Assembly (NCBI RefSeq): GCF_001638985.1 | Contig: NW_017265161.1 | Coordinates: 607,544 to 671,543 of the forward strand | DNA from: Phycomyces blakesleeanus NRRL 1555(-) | Taxonomy: Eukaryota > Mucoromycota > Mucoromycetes > Mucorales > Phycomycetaceae | DNA: 64,000 nt | Direction of reading: 5' to 3' | In this document: positions 34,001 to 46,178 of the stretch, one piece after another | Layout of the letters: each line of letters starts with the position of its first letter | Position numbering within the stretch: the first letter of the stretch is position 1 | Made by a program: the position numbers and the translations under genes | The notes under the pieces: model-generated | Database searches by the model: none | Seen by the model: only the letters and a program-made list of their open reading frames with translations | Told to the model about the DNA's origin: nothing

Positions 34001-36135
34001 ATGAACCCAAACGCTCCTAGTTATTCCGCTGCAACTTCTGATGTGAATGTTAGAATGATGGAGGCCCAGGTGTCTACTTCTCGCGAAGCTGAAGTTAACA
34101 GACCAGAGAACACAAAGAGAAGCTATGCTTCTAAGCAAAAAGAGTATAAAGATTGGTGTGATGAAGCTTTCTTGATCATTCCCCTCGAAAATTGCTACAC
34201 TGTATATGGAGATAAGCTCCATTTGTTTCTTAAAGACTGTGTAAGTTTTTTGCTATTGTTTGGAGATATATTTTGTAAGTAATTGAATTAATTATCTTTT
34301 CTTCTGTTAGGTTGTCAACCGAACCCACAGAAGAGACACTGGAAAAACCATCAAGTATGGAACTGCAATGACCTATCTTGCTGCTATTGTGGATATGTAC
34401 CAGAAGCAAGTTAAAGTCGGTGTGAACAACCACCCTCACCCTCGCAAGGCTTGTATCCAGCTGTTGGACAACATGAAGTTCAATGATGAGCGTGCCCATC
34501 ATGCTGAAAACCAGGACCGTGGCCTTGGAACTCTGGTGGATGGATACACCACAGAGAACAAGATTGCTAGCATTGTTAGCTATTATTTCTCGAGATCAAG
34601 CGGAGGTGACCTGAGAAATGCAGTGTCTTTTCTTCTGTTGCATTTTTGTATGCTCTGTGGCGAATCCGCAAGAAAAGCCAAATTCACCGACCTTCAGACA
34701 GTCATGTTAAATCGTGAAGGACCTTCCGAATGCCCTGCCTTTGTCTTGGTCTTGAAGCAGGGAAAGACAAACCAGTTCGGACGAATTGAGCTTGCAGCCT
34801 GCTTGAGAAATTCCAAGGTTGAGATTTGTCCGTTCATGGCACTCGGATGCTATTTCTTCTGGAGATGGCATATTGATGGTGAGCAGTTTCCATCTTTTGA
34901 AACATCCGAGGAATGGTTCAACCATAAGTTGCTACGATCTGGGCAGGAACCAACCAGGGAAATGCCTTACTCCACTCATCTCGAAGCAATCAACAGGGCA
35001 TTCAAGGCCTGTGGAATCGTTTCCACAGCAAAGACCCATGCTGCCCACGGATCATCAGCAAGAATGGCTGACATGAGTGGTGCCGACAAGTCGGATATCA
35101 GAAGGCAGGGTCGCTGGAATAGCAGCACAATGAATGGTGCATACCTCACCAATCTTCCAAGAGGTGCGATGCATACTATGGCTGGATTTCCGTCAGCTGA
35201 GGGGCAGTTCTACTTGCCAAGAGCCCAAGTGAAACCAGCCGAGTTGCTCCAGCGCAAGGTTTTCCCAATGGTAGACTTTTGGTATGACAGGATTTTGTCA
35301 GGAGCATGTCGGCAAACCGCAGCTGCACATGGGTTTCTGGAGCTTCTGAAGCAATTAAAAATCACTTTTCTACAGGATTCTGTGTTAATGATGAGCAAAA
35401 CTCCAGGGCACCCATTGTGGCAGCACGGTGTATTCCATGATCCCAAATACATCAAGTTCAAGAGGTAAAAAAACTAATATATAATACAGTGAAAAAAATA
35501 GTTCTAATATATTTACATGTCAATGTTTTAGATCAGTCGAGGCTTTTGTGGAGACAGATGTCGAGCCTACTGATATCCTTTTGCAGAGAGCACTTCCTCT
35601 GATGGCCAGAAAGTTGATTGACATGCAGAATGCGGACAGCAGGTTTCGCAGAGAAGTTCTGCGGGAGTTTGGTGTTCTTCACCAGAAGATTGACGACTTG
35701 GTATCTGGGAGAATCCCTCTTTGGTCCCTTCAAGAAGATGGAGGGGAAAGAGGTGGAGCTAGATCAACAGAGGTCCAAGCATTTCCAGTCCCAGCCAACA
35801 ACTCTGGACCAATTTCCCAGCTGCCAGACATATCTGTTTGGTATAGAATGAGCAGAGATGTGCAGACGATGCCTGACTTGTGGAGAGAATGGCATGTGGG
35901 ACTCTCTGGCTGTGTCTCCGTACACAAGATGGAGACGAGGTACGGCGTTGCTTGGAGAAACAATGATTGACAGTTCTTCAATAGATGTAAAAGAATTGTC
36001 AATCTTATTAAAAAATATATGGTTGACAATTCCGTAAGTGAAGAAACAGCAGTCGAACTTGCAGAAGAAAACCAAAGAACAAGACGAAGAACTCTGGACT
36101 TTTTGTCTAAAAATTCAAGCCAAATCTTTCAATGA
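34001..36135 (+). pseudogene. Crypton tyrosine recombinase (Ndc10-like plus GCR1_C), one in-frame stop
   Basis: Three exons (34001-34240, 34311-35464, 35541-36135) join in frame. The N-terminus has a core-binding-like segment (KRSYASKQKEYKDWCDEAF). Exon 2 holds the recombinase fold: GESARKAKFTDL with the first catalytic Arg, then KTHAAHGSSARM, then GRWNSSTMNGAYL with the likely Tyr nucleophile. Family members have His-x2-Arg at the second site; here it is His-x2-His, a probable loss of a catalytic Arg. Exon 3 ends in a GCR1_C DNA-binding domain (YRMSRDVQTMPDLWREW, YGVAWR), interrupted by TGA at 35968-35970 while the same frame continues 54 more codons through basic helical sequence. Cryptons move by tyrosine recombination and have no inverted repeats, so the element ends are unknown. 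Confidence 0.85.
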
Positions 36136-36532
36136 TTGTAAAAATAAAAAAATATATATCTTGTTTCTTTTTATGATATTCAGTTAATGCTGCTATTAAG
36201 TAATTTAATAGCTTCCCATTATTTTCTGGTACCATCCTTGCTATATTCTACTTTATTAGATCAAACAGCTATATGTAATTAAACATATACTTAAAGAATA
36301 ATACTTTATCCAATTCAATATCAGCTTTTTGATAAATATAAGAGAAGTATAGATACTTTTAAAGCTTCTACTCACGTTCATATATATATATATTTATAAG
36401 AATTTGAAAGAATCTCTTGTATGTAAAGAAATATTTTGTTTTGATCATTTTTTTGTAATGAGCAGCATATTTTTTTAGTGAAAATTACCTATAAAATTTG
36501 GTGTTCTAATGATTTTTTATTTTAAACAAGTC
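36136..36532. other. No gene recognised
   Basis: AT-rich spacer between the Crypton gene and the presumed left end of E3. Nothing distinctive. Confidence 0.4.
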
Positions 36533-36904
36533 ACTGGTTGGCTCGTCATCTGAGTCTGTAACCCCACTAAAAACTCTGTGATAGCTCCTTATTATTATAA
36601 AATTTGAACAAATAAAGTAAATGTAACACTTGTTTCCCTTTTATCTTAACATTTATAACAAAATAAACAACGTGTCCTCTACTTCTAATTTTATAATAGG
36701 AAGTGCTATTGCACAAAATACAGTGATAATCAACAAGGCTACAGCTTTGTTTCTATATGAACCCTCTAGTGTACAATAAAAGAGCAAGATATGAAGACAT
36801 GGAAAGAAGTGAAAGAAGTATGTTTTGTTTTTCATTTTCATTTTCATTTTGGTTATTTTATATAATGTTTTAATTCAATAAATGTATCTGTTCAAAGAAA
36901 TCTC

Positions 36905-39848
36905 ATAGATATTGATTTTGAAAGTAAGAAACGTTAATTGTAATAAAAAGAGAAGTAAACTAAAAATTGAATTCTATATGTAGCTACATCAAACCAACAA
37001 ACTGGACCCATGGAAGCAATGGGCAGTCAGACCAACTCGCCTGTTTGGAAAGGAGCCCCAATTTCTGACGATGAGGTTGCTTTTAGCAATGAGTCGAATG
37101 GTGAAAGCAGTGATGGTGATGAAAATGACAATGATGAAGAAAGGGACGGTGGTGAAGAAAGTGAAGACGATGAAGAGAATATTGTTGAGATTGAAGTCAA
37201 AGAATTCAATATTGAAGGTCAGTCTGTGTTAATTAACTAATAAAAAAAAGACCCAAAAAAAAATTCAAGGAAAAGAACCAAAAAAGAAAAATCTGAAAAA
37301 AGAGGGGGTGTTAATTTTATTTGTTTTTTTTACAATAGATTCTTTTGCTACCCCAAATATGCCTGAAAGTCCAGTACACAGGTTCATTGCTACTTTTGTG
37401 GTAATATTTGCTTCCTGCTATGTGATCAATAAGGGTACTGTTGTCTTGATTGAGATTATCAACAAGCTCTTGTCAATTTACAAGCAGGATTTCTAATTGC
37501 CCATGAGTCTTTCTGGTCTTCAAAGCATGACAGTATTCTTAGCCATAACAAAAGGGATTAAGAGATTTGTTGTGTGTCAGGACTGCCACAAGGTGTATGA
37601 GGAAAGTGTACCTGCTTCTTTGAATTGTGATTTCGTAAAGCTTGGTGCACATACCGCCTGTAATTGCAAATTAATGGTCCAATCATTGTCTGGTGGTTTG
37701 GTCGCAAAGAAGTCTTATGTATATCAGTCTCTCACACGTGCTCTTAAAATTCTTTTCCTCCGTCCCGATTTCGAGCAAAAGATCATGCACTGGAACCAAG
37801 AATTCAAGATCACTGATACATTGTGTGATGTTTACGATGGTGAAGCCTGGACTGATTTGAAGGACAATGACAATGAAATTTTTGTTGAGCATCCTCGTTC
37901 ATTGATGCTGACATTAAACATCGACTGGTTCCAGCCTTTCAATGGTACTAGCTATTCCTGCGGTGCTATCTACCTGGTGATTAACAACCTGCCTAGAAGT
38001 GAGCGGTTTAAAGCAGAAAATACAATCCTTGTTGGCCTCATGCCTGGATCAAAAGAGCCAAAATCAGAAGAGATCAACCATTATCTCAAGCCATTAGTCG
38101 ACGAAATGATACAGCTCTATCTTGGAATACAGATACCCACCTATCAGCAAACAGATGGTACAACTGTTCGTGCAGCCTTATTGATGGTTGCATGTGATAT
38201 ACCTGCTGCCAGAAAGACTAGTGGGTTCACTGCGCACAACAGCACATGCGCCTGTTACAAATGCGACAATCAATTTTCTTGTCTAACAGGCACTTCTTCT
38301 ATCGATTTCCGTGGATTTGATTGTGACCAGTGGCGCCATCGAAGTGATAGAGCAAACCGTGTGCATGCTGAGGAGTGGAATAGTGTGAGTACACCCTCAG
38401 AAAGGCAGCAGCTGGAGGTCGAATATGGTGTTTGATGGTCGCAGTTGTATTGCTTTGGATACTTTGATCTAGTATGTGGAACGATCATTGATCCCATGCA
38501 TAATCTTTTTCTGGGAACACCAAAGAGAATGATTGAAACATGGACAAAAATCAAAAAAATGAAAAACAATGATCTGCTTGCAATGCAGACAGTTGCAGCA
38601 ACAATAATATTGCCAAGCAACTATACCAAGCTGAAAACGAAGATAGGAAAGGGCTTTTCCCACATGAAAGCAGATAAGTAGAAGTCTTGGGTATTGGTGT
38701 ACTCTCCCGTGCTTCTAAAACCAGTTCTTCCATCCAATATGTTCAATGGCTGGATGCACTATGTAAAAGCATGCCGTATACTTGTAAAGCCGTCAATCAG
38801 TTTCATCGAAATAGACCAAGCACACAGATATCTACAAGAATTCTATCAATCTTGTGAAGATACATATGAACCAAAAGTCCTCACCTGCAACATGCATCTG
38901 CATCTCCATCTTCATGACACAATTCGTGATTTTGGACCTGTGTATGGCTATTGGCTCTTTGGTTTTGAGAGATACAATGATTTGTTAAAGAATAACAAGA
39001 CAAACAGAAAAGACGGGTTTGAAACAACCTATATGACAAAATTCACTGCAGACGCATACAAAGCTAATTACATACAAAATACGTTATCATGTCCAAGCCT
39101 CATTCCATTCCTTCCTCTTTTCAAAAAACTTACCTCCACGACCACACCTATAACAACCTATGCCACTTATGTTCCAGCCAACCAACAACCTTTCCGACTG
39201 CAACAATTTGTAGACTCATCCTTAAGTCAAGCAGCACCTATCAAAGGCAATGAACCACTCCTCCCATCCACCTTTCCTTTACAGTCCTTAAAAGAATCAA
39301 CAATGAGTGATATTGATTATCCTCAATTGTTAGATTATTATAAAATCGCCTATGACATGTCCAATCTCATTTCTTATCACAATGCCAGATTGTCACAATA
39401 TTTTGTAAATAACCAAATCACAAAATTGAAATCAATTGATCTCCTTGGCCAAACATATATTGGGAACAACAGTTCTGGTAAGTGCAGTTCACTTATTCAA
39501 GCTTTCTTCTGTAGCAGCAATGACCGAACTTCAAGCCTATATACCAGACAAATTCAGTATCTTTTTATATATTTATTTACTCTGCCTCCTCATCCAAACT
39601 ACCGAGCATCAACATTACATCAAGATCAGCATGTCTTTGCATACATCCAATGGTATAATTTGACAAATGACAATGAACACAGAGATGAAGGTATTGCAAT
39701 CTGCTTGCCAGAATTTTTTGCTGATAATTATCACAGCATCTTGTCTGTACATCGCATACACTTAGAGGTTGCAACTGCTGTAGATGTAACTGATATGAAC
39801 GAAGAAAGAATGCTGGTTATTCCTATGCCAAAAAAATACTATGCCTGA
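36905..39848 (+). pseudogene. E3 tnp2-type transposase (three premature stops)
   Basis: Exon 3 is 36984-37217 and exon 4 is 37339-39848; exon 2 probably ends at 36923. The N-terminal Cys exon was not found. It is homologous to the E2 protein throughout: NIDWFQPFNG, LMPGSKEPKSEEI, CACYKC, IDPMHNLFLGTPK and FGFERYNDLLKN, keeping all three putative catalytic acids. Stops are TAA at 37494 (E2 has CAA), TGA at 38433 (E2 has CGA) and TAG at 38679 (E2 has TGG), each a single C:G to T:A change, and the preceding codon at 38676 is AAG where E2 has GAG. No frameshift was seen. The exon 3 protein is very acidic (37080-37200). The family is nuclear and binds element ends. Confidence 0.85.
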
Positions 39849-40001
39849 AGTCTTTATGAATAATTATGCACTATGATTTTTTATAAGAATAATTAAATAA
39901 AAAACAAAGAACAAGTAATGTCTCTTTATGCATTTTTTTGGTTATTTAAAGTATAAGACATTTTGAATGAAGAAAAAAATAACAAAAAATATAAACTTTA
40001 T

Positions 40002-41163
40002 TTAGGGCCCGTTTCTAAGAGCCCACTGAGGAAACTGTGACACAATTGCATCAGGGACTGATCCTTCAACGGTTTCGCCAAAAGCACGTGACCGCAATTG
40101 ATGGCTATTTAAGCCTAAATCAGCTACCACTTTGTTGTCAACAAGTGTGATGAAGTGGTTGTACTATATTAAAGACATTAATATTTTATTCAGTATAATA
40201 CAATATAATATATTAACTAAATTAAATATTTCAACTTTAAAAAAACTAATTACCTCATCACTTCTCCAACCTGGATGACGAAGACAAAGCGCACTATAAG
40301 AAACATGAGGCGAAGTGACATCGTCTGACTCACCAACAGACATAGCCTCTTCTATAATGAGACCAGAGCAATCTCTTTTCATCTCGTCATTAATAGCAGT
40401 CTTGTTAGACTGGTACGCTGTTTTGCAACGTTTCAAGTGCTGTTGAAAATATTAAATTAGCTTTCTTTTTTTGCTTTAAATTAATGACGTAGATAAGAAT
40501 TATTCAAATAATAAATAAATAAAGTATAACTTACCTCCTTTTCGTGGCTACTCTTTCTGTTGCGAGCATTGTCTGACTTTTTTTTAGCCTGAGACTTATT
40601 AGCTGCACGCTTTTTGCTAGTGAAATTCATGTAGACAAAGTCACGGACATCACTTTTTCTCAGTCCTGCTCCTACAAAATTTCTTTCCAAGTAGGTAACG
40701 AGGTTTTCTGTCAACTCAGTGGTTGGCGACTGGTTGAAGTTGACAGCTGTGTTCCACCTTGGCTTGAATTCCAGCCAAATGTTTTGACTTGAACTTAGGG
40801 TCCCACAAACGCTCCCGAAGAAGTCTCTATTGAATCTTGGTAAGCTATTAAAGATATAATTTACTATATGTATGATACATACATAGGCTTTTGTTTTGTT
40901 GACTGATTTTGCATCAGAAGCCATGGTGGGAGAACCAGTTACATTCATTTCCATGCTCACAGGAGCAACAGCATGCACTAAAGCCATCGGCTGACTCTGC
41001 AAAAACAGCAGATACAGGAGTGTTCAAAGTTTTTGCTTTGATATCAGCAACGTCTTTCATGACAGTAGTCATGTCATGATGCAAGATGGCAAGAGAGTTT
41101 GTCATCTCTCTCTCAGCAGGAGTGCATCAAGTGGGATAGCTTTCATTTTGGTTAGACATGTTC
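40002..41163 (-). pseudogene. E3 companion protein, decayed
   Basis: Exons on the minus strand: one from 41163 to about 40900, then roughly 40840-40535, 40440-40254 and 40163-40002. The last two are intact and contain KRDCSG, RHPGWRSDE and the ending FPQWALRNGP, matching the E2 companion. The N-terminus has an in-frame TGA a few codons after the start and a frameshift. Exon 2 shifts frame between a part resembling WDPKLK of E2 (WDPKFK here) and KPRWNT. Its 3' part is highly basic (KKRAANKSQAKKKSDNARNR). Role as for the E2 companion: probably a DNA-binding partner of the transposase; no domain recognised. It ends 153 bp from the transposase stop, tail to tail. Confidence 0.65.
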
Positions 41164-41882
41164 TATTAATTTAAAAATATAAGTTCAAATATGTATTAAC
41201 TGTTAATGTTTTTATATTATTTGAATAAATTTCTATTATACACTATAATTATATTTATTATCAAATATACCAAAATAAAAGACAGAAAAAGATAGAGAGA
41301 TAGAGAGAGAAAGTGTGAGTATAAATAAAAATAATTGTAAGAGTACATGAGCAAAAGTGAGTAAGATTGTAGCAAAAACATATATTTATATTTCCAAAAA
41401 AAAGAATGTCTAGTCTTGATTGATCTTGGTTAAAAGAATATATCTAAAGTAACTTCTTGTATACATACTGTGTAAATTGATACAAAGGTTGCTTTTAGAT
41501 ACTATATCATTATATCAATTATGTTTTTTGGATTTTTTTTTTGAGTTTCATTTTTTTTAATTACCTATTTTGTTTTTTTTGTATTTTATTTACTTATTTT
41601 TTTATTTATCCATATTTATCCATATTTTTTCTTATCAACTATTTTCTTTTCTTTTCTTTCTCTTTCTGATTTTTGTTACAACTGTGAATTTTACTTGTAA
41701 GATACATTCTTCTTAAAAATACTTCTGTACAGACAACAACAAGATTAACATATTCTGTTGTTCTAGATACATATATACTCTCTTAGTGTTTTACTATATT
41801 TGCAAACTTTTTTGGTAACATATCTTCTTTTTTTTAAAAATTCTTTTCTTCAAATGTAACTAAATAATAATTATTATTTCAG
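41164..41882. other. E3 region between companion and third gene
   Basis: AT-rich; contains a GA-rich microsatellite near 41285-41315 and T-rich runs near 41525-41680. If the third gene has earlier exons they should be here, but none could be placed. Confidence 0.35.
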
Positions 41883-42199
41883 TTGTCATAGATACTAATG
41901 TGTTTTTTCTTTCTGATGTATTCTCTTTACAATGGTCATCTGGATTAGTCCAGGTTAGTAACTATACTTCATGTCATTATCCTATAAAATTATTCTGACT
42001 TTTCTCCTTCTTTTTTATAGACAATATTGTCAAAATTATTTCCTACAATTAAACAAGACCATCAACATGGTAAGATTTTATTTTTTATTTACTTTCAATA
42101 TTTATCTGACAGAATATAATTTTTATTACAGATGAATGTTCATCTGCTAAACATGCAATGAATCAAAAACCTCTATCTCTTGGTGCCGTCATTGGTATG
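41883..42199 (+). CDS. E3 third gene (unrecognised), three exons visible
   Basis: Exons 41883-41953, 42021-42069 and 42132-42199 are colinear with the E2 third gene. The middle exon is exactly 49 bp and the last 68 bp in both elements, with the same splice phases. Exon 1 contains FLSDVFSLQWSSGLVQ against FSSDAFSSQWPFGLAK in E2, and exon 3 KHAMNQKPLSLGAVIGM against KHAMDQKLLSHAAVIDM. Conservation of amino acids and splice sites across diverged copies argues for a real protein. The function is unknown. The gene is cut at its third donor site by a family B LTR. Confidence 0.55.
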
Positions 42200-42615
42200 A
42201 AGTTTTATAGAATAAAATCAACAGTAAAAAATTGAGACGTATATAAGAATACTTTGAGACTGTATATAGGTTATCTTTATTAAAGAATACAAAGTTGTTC
42301 TTTTTATATCAAAACACAATCTGCTTTGTCAGTCACATCTTAATTTCTTAAGTCTGAGTTCATTTAGATATTAGAGAGCTGGTACTGCTATGTTTATAAT
42401 TTAATCTAATTGCAGTGTCCTCATATTAACTCAGTGCTTACTGAGCTATCATAATTATAGTACTTACTGTAATTAATTATTGGTCTTATTGATTTACCAT
42501 AAGTAAAATAAATAAATTATTCATTTGTTCTTGTAATGATAGCTGTTTTACTATAATAATAGGAATATGTTCTTAGGTATAATAAATCCAATAACCAAGT
42601 GTCTGGATCACCACA
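42200..42615 (-). mobile_element. Solo LTR, family B, copy 4
   Basis: On the minus strand it starts TGTGGTGATCCAGACACTTG and ends about CTATAAAACTTCATACC, closest to copy 3. The left edge cannot be fixed to the base. No target duplication is visible, because the left flank is E3 and the right flank is repeat R2. Confidence 0.75.
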
Positions 42616-42890
42616 GATATAGGTGGGTATTCAAATTTTAAGAAACAAAATTATATTGGGGGGTTTGGCTATAGAGGTATCGGGAGCAAGATTTCCCAAG
42701 AAACCTGGGGGGACCGCTCTTGTCCCTCGAGACATGTCACTCGGTCGACTCACCATCGATGTCAACGCCCACAAGTCCGGTACCACCCGTCACGGCTCAC
42801 CGCCGGACCAAACCACTGAAGGAACTCACTGTCCGGTATCCATCACCAGAAATTGTTTAAAATTGAATTTATTTACAACACACATGACAC
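42616..42890 (+). repeat. tRNA-upstream repeat R2, copy 2
   Basis: Matches 17620-17890 over about 240 bp and again ends a few bases before a tRNA-Gly gene. The 96-codon open frame is not kept in the other copies. Confidence 0.7.
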
Positions 42891-42899
42891 ATATATTTA

Positions 42900-42970
42900 G
42901 CGCGGATGGTTAAGTGGTATAATCTTCGCCTGCCACGCGAAGGGCCCGGGTTCGATTCCCGGTCCGCGCA
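42900..42970 (+). tRNA. tRNA-Gly (anticodon GCC), copy 2
   Basis: Identical to 18741-18811 on the opposite strand: acceptor GCGCGGA/TCCGCGC with discriminator A, anticodon GCC, T arm GGTTCGATTCC. No intron. Flanked upstream by R2 and downstream by R3. Confidence 0.96.
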
Positions 42971-43004
42971 CATTTTGATACCGCACATCAGATATTTTTG
43001 TCCT

Positions 43005-43260
43005 TAAGGTTGTCGTTCCTGATCTGGGTTGGTCTTTCTTTTACTATAACAATGTCAGAGTTGACATCGTGGATAGAAATCCTTAAGTCAGGTATCCAAT
43101 CAGTTATTCCTTTTAACATATGCCCTCAATGTTATGTCAAGTCTCGATCTGGTATTTCTTTTCTGTCACTTGTAACTAAGTCGCAGAATCAATACCACTG
43201 GGGATCGTCAAGTTTATGAATAGTTTTTATATAAGAATGAAGATGCTTTTTATTAAATGT
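43005..43260 (+). repeat. tRNA-downstream repeat R3, copy 3
   Basis: Begins about 35 bp after the tRNA with TTGTCGTTCCTGATCTGGG and shares TTTTACTATA and CCACTGGGGATCG with the two copies at 18060-18715. It has an extra segment of about 110 bp before CCACTGGGG. Confidence 0.65.
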
Positions 43261-43728
43261 ATTTCTTGACTATTTATACAAAATGATAATTGATTTCTGG
43301 CTAAAAGAATAGCTACGATAATATGTCTTAGATGCTTGTTGTCCAGTAATATCTTCTACAAGTATATTCACCATCTTAAACATGTAAAACATATGTGAAA
43401 GACCAATTGGCGAAGTTAAGATCTTTTATCCTAAAAAGTCAACCATTACTGGTTGCTTGTAAATCCCGATTTTGGTTACTGATATCAACTCTGACAGTTA
43501 TACCTATTGGTTCCCCTTTTTGTTAACCAAGATATATTATATTGTGTTTCATAAATGTAAAACCAATATGTCTTGGGTAAAATAGTTAGATTAGATAGTT
43601 TCACTTTTAAGAAATCTGTAAAAATACTCCAAAATTTATATCAATAAAAAGTATTCAATTCTCTATATTCCTATCTGTTCCTATTTATTCACAATGTTTT
43701 AATTGGTGGTGATCTATCACTAATATTA
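43261..43728. other. Continuation of R3 or unassigned AT-rich sequence
   Basis: Contains AATAAAAAGTATTCAATTCT, reminiscent of LTR polyadenylation regions, but I could not align it with other copies. No gene. Confidence 0.35.
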
Positions 43729-44269
43729 GGGGGGTGGCATTTTCAGGATGGGGCACTACCTTTTTGATAGAAAACGTTGTTTTGATTTTACTAAACCACA
43801 AATTGTGACTTGCTGTCCAGTATCAAATAATTGTATCTGGTCCCTAAGGATTCATACTTATCATAATAAAGATACTTTTATACAAGGCAGAATAATAGCT
43901 TTTTCTACACTTTTTTCCTCTATGTAATTATGTCTATTCCTTCTCCACTCATGTGTATTAGCTCACTAAATTGCTCCCAAACTTTGTGCATTAATTAAAC
44001 TGTCTCCAGGCATATACCTCTCCTTCTTTAGGAGGTACGACCAGTTTTTGGGCAAAATGATAATAAAAAATCTTCTCATATAAAAAAACAGCTTTGACTA
44101 AATATAAAAGCGTTGTTTTTTAAATATAATTCTATACTTAAAATTTTATACTATATGTAATAAATTAACTGATATATATAGAATAATAAAAAACTATCTA
44201 ACATGTTACTTCAAGACATTATATCCTAATAGAAAATGTTGTGCCCTACTCTGGAAACGTCGTCCCCCA
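43729..44269. repeat. Possible MITE with imperfect inverted ends
   Basis: The left end GGGGGGTGGCATTTTCAGGA and the right end (reverse complement) TGGGGGACGACGTTTCCAGA continue into GGGGCACTACCTTTT against AGGGCACAACATTTT. About 540 bp, non-coding. The match is only about two thirds identical, so this is tentative. Confidence 0.4.
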
Positions 44270-46169
44270 AAAGTCACAACTTTTCATATCTTGCCTATTG
44301 AAAAAATACCTTATAAAATTTGAAATTTCTTTACTAAATACTTTATTAGGCTTATAATATCCTTTAATGTAATAAACCACTGTAAAAGACCGCTGATTTT
44401 AGTTTCCTGAAAACCTGCAAAAATTTTACTACAATTTTCGATTTCTAATTTTTTCAAATAATTTCTATTTTTTTCTGTTGTGATTTCAGATCGCTCTTTT
44501 TTAGCTGTAAAATCACACTACCATCTTTTTTTTGACCATAAAATTACAAAATTGGGTTTTTTTTATATTATACACTTCTTTGATATAATTCTAAATTACA
44601 CTGAAAAAACACTTATACAAAAGTTAATACAATATTTAATAAAAATTATATATATTCTTAAGGTTTCCTTTTTCTATTTCAAAATAAATCATTTAAACAT
44701 TTTTATGTATTATAAATGTGAATATAAGAACAAATATTTAATTAATATATTTCAAGGGAACGAGACAAAAGGTTGTGATTTCATTTTTACTGTGGCAATA
44801 TTTTTGCGTGATTTTTCTCTTTGATATATGAAATTAAAATATCAGATTTTTTTATTTTACATGTTGTGAGAGGCGAATGTTCCATTTTTGGATTATTTTT
44901 TGTCATGGTCGAATCATCGTCATATCAAATATTATAATTCTAAAAAAAGACTTTAAAAAAAATTGCGTACACTTTTAGTAATGTATGCAGTATTTGACTT
45001 GGTTAATGACTTAATGATATATGAGTATAATTATGATGATATGTGCAGTAGATGTATCAAAGAATTACTTGGAATACTATAGTTATGGCATGGAGCAGTA
45101 TTTTATATATTTATAATTTTTTTTGGTATATAAAGACCTTGATCAAGATCTCTTAAAATCTATATAATTTTTTTTATAATTTAAAACAATCAACATGTCT
45201 AATAATCAAAAGAAAGACAGTTATGTTATCTGCAAATGTCCAGACTGTACAAAGTTGGATAGCTGTGGAAAGAAACAGAAACCACAAAATGCACAACGAC
45301 ACTATAAGAAACATATAGTGACTGTTGCCAAAGACAATGCAATGGGTAAATAACAAGAATAACTCGAGCTGTACATGTAAAATTAATATAAATTAATTCA
45401 TAAAATAGATGTTCCTGAAGAATATTTTGACGACATGGAAGTAGATAGTATTGACAGTGACAATGACAATGATTATGATTGCAAAAACGAAGGTGAAGGT
45501 GAATATGAAGATGAAAATGAAGAACAAAACATTGAATTTGATCAAGAAGGTAAGAAAATAAAATAAAATAAATGAACAAAATAATAATTGAAACTGATAT
45601 ATATTTTTTTTATTTTTTATTTTTTATATGATTATAATTGTAATTATATTTTTATTTCTACATCTTTACAGCAATTATTTCTTTCCAGTTGACTTACCTT
45701 TGTCCCAAGAAGAGTCTATCTTTACTGCCAAAGATACATTTACAGGAGCATTTGTGGTTGATAGAGATGAGATGGAAGAAGGCAATACTGGTTTTGATTT
45801 TGAACAAGAAGAAAACTTTGAAGAGACCAGTGGGATCTCAATAGTAGAATCAGGTATGAATTAATAAGGTATAGACAATTAATCAATATATTAATTTAAA
45901 CTAACTTAACCTTTGTCTTCATAGTTCGTTCTTCATCTTTTAATAACATGCCCTTGTATATCTGCTTTGTTGCAGTATTCATTGTCATATTTCACTTGAT
46001 CTTTTTAGTGGAAAGCAGTGGATCGATTCTCATTGAATTTTGTAATACTCTACTATCTCTCTGTGATATGTCTGGCACCCTTCTACTGATGATCAATAGC
46101 TTGAAGCATAAAACAGGATTTAACATGGTAACAGACGGAATGACAGTATACATTGAATACTCACAATGT

Positions 46170-46178
46170 CATTCGATT
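46170..46178 (+). repeat. Left target site duplication of the MULE
   Basis: CATTCGATT, repeated exactly at 50876-50884. It falls in codons for Cys-His-Ser-Ile of the E4 transposase. Confidence 0.93.

Larger units (their letters stand above)
36533..42199 (+). mobile_element. CACTA-like element E3, right end truncated
   Basis: Holds a tnp2 transposase (plus), a convergent companion (minus) and third-gene exons, in the E2 order but reversed in the window. The left end is tentatively the CACTGG at 36533, 451 bp before transposase exon 3; without a matching right end this is weak. On the right a family B LTR begins exactly where the third-gene exon ends (42199/42200), and tRNA-associated repeats follow instead of the expected further kilobase, so the right terminus has been lost. 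Confidence 0.65.

Noticed and set aside
36533..36560. CACTGG at 36533 as the proven left end of E3
   Set aside because: Only the first six bases agree with other ends and the right end is missing, so it is used only as a tentative boundary.
42623..42913. 96-codon open frame in repeat R2
   Set aside because: The corresponding frame is broken or shifted in the other two R2 copies and shows no family resemblance; R2 is treated as non-coding.
43729..44269. This region as the left end of E4
   Set aside because: A better end pair (44378 and 56194, 19 of 22 bases) was found; the 43729 ends pair with each other instead.
45226..45579. 117-codon His/Leu-rich frame on the minus strand
   Set aside because: It is the reverse of the acidic exons 1-2 of the E4 transposase, whose GAA/GAT repeats read as His/Leu/Cys on the other strand.
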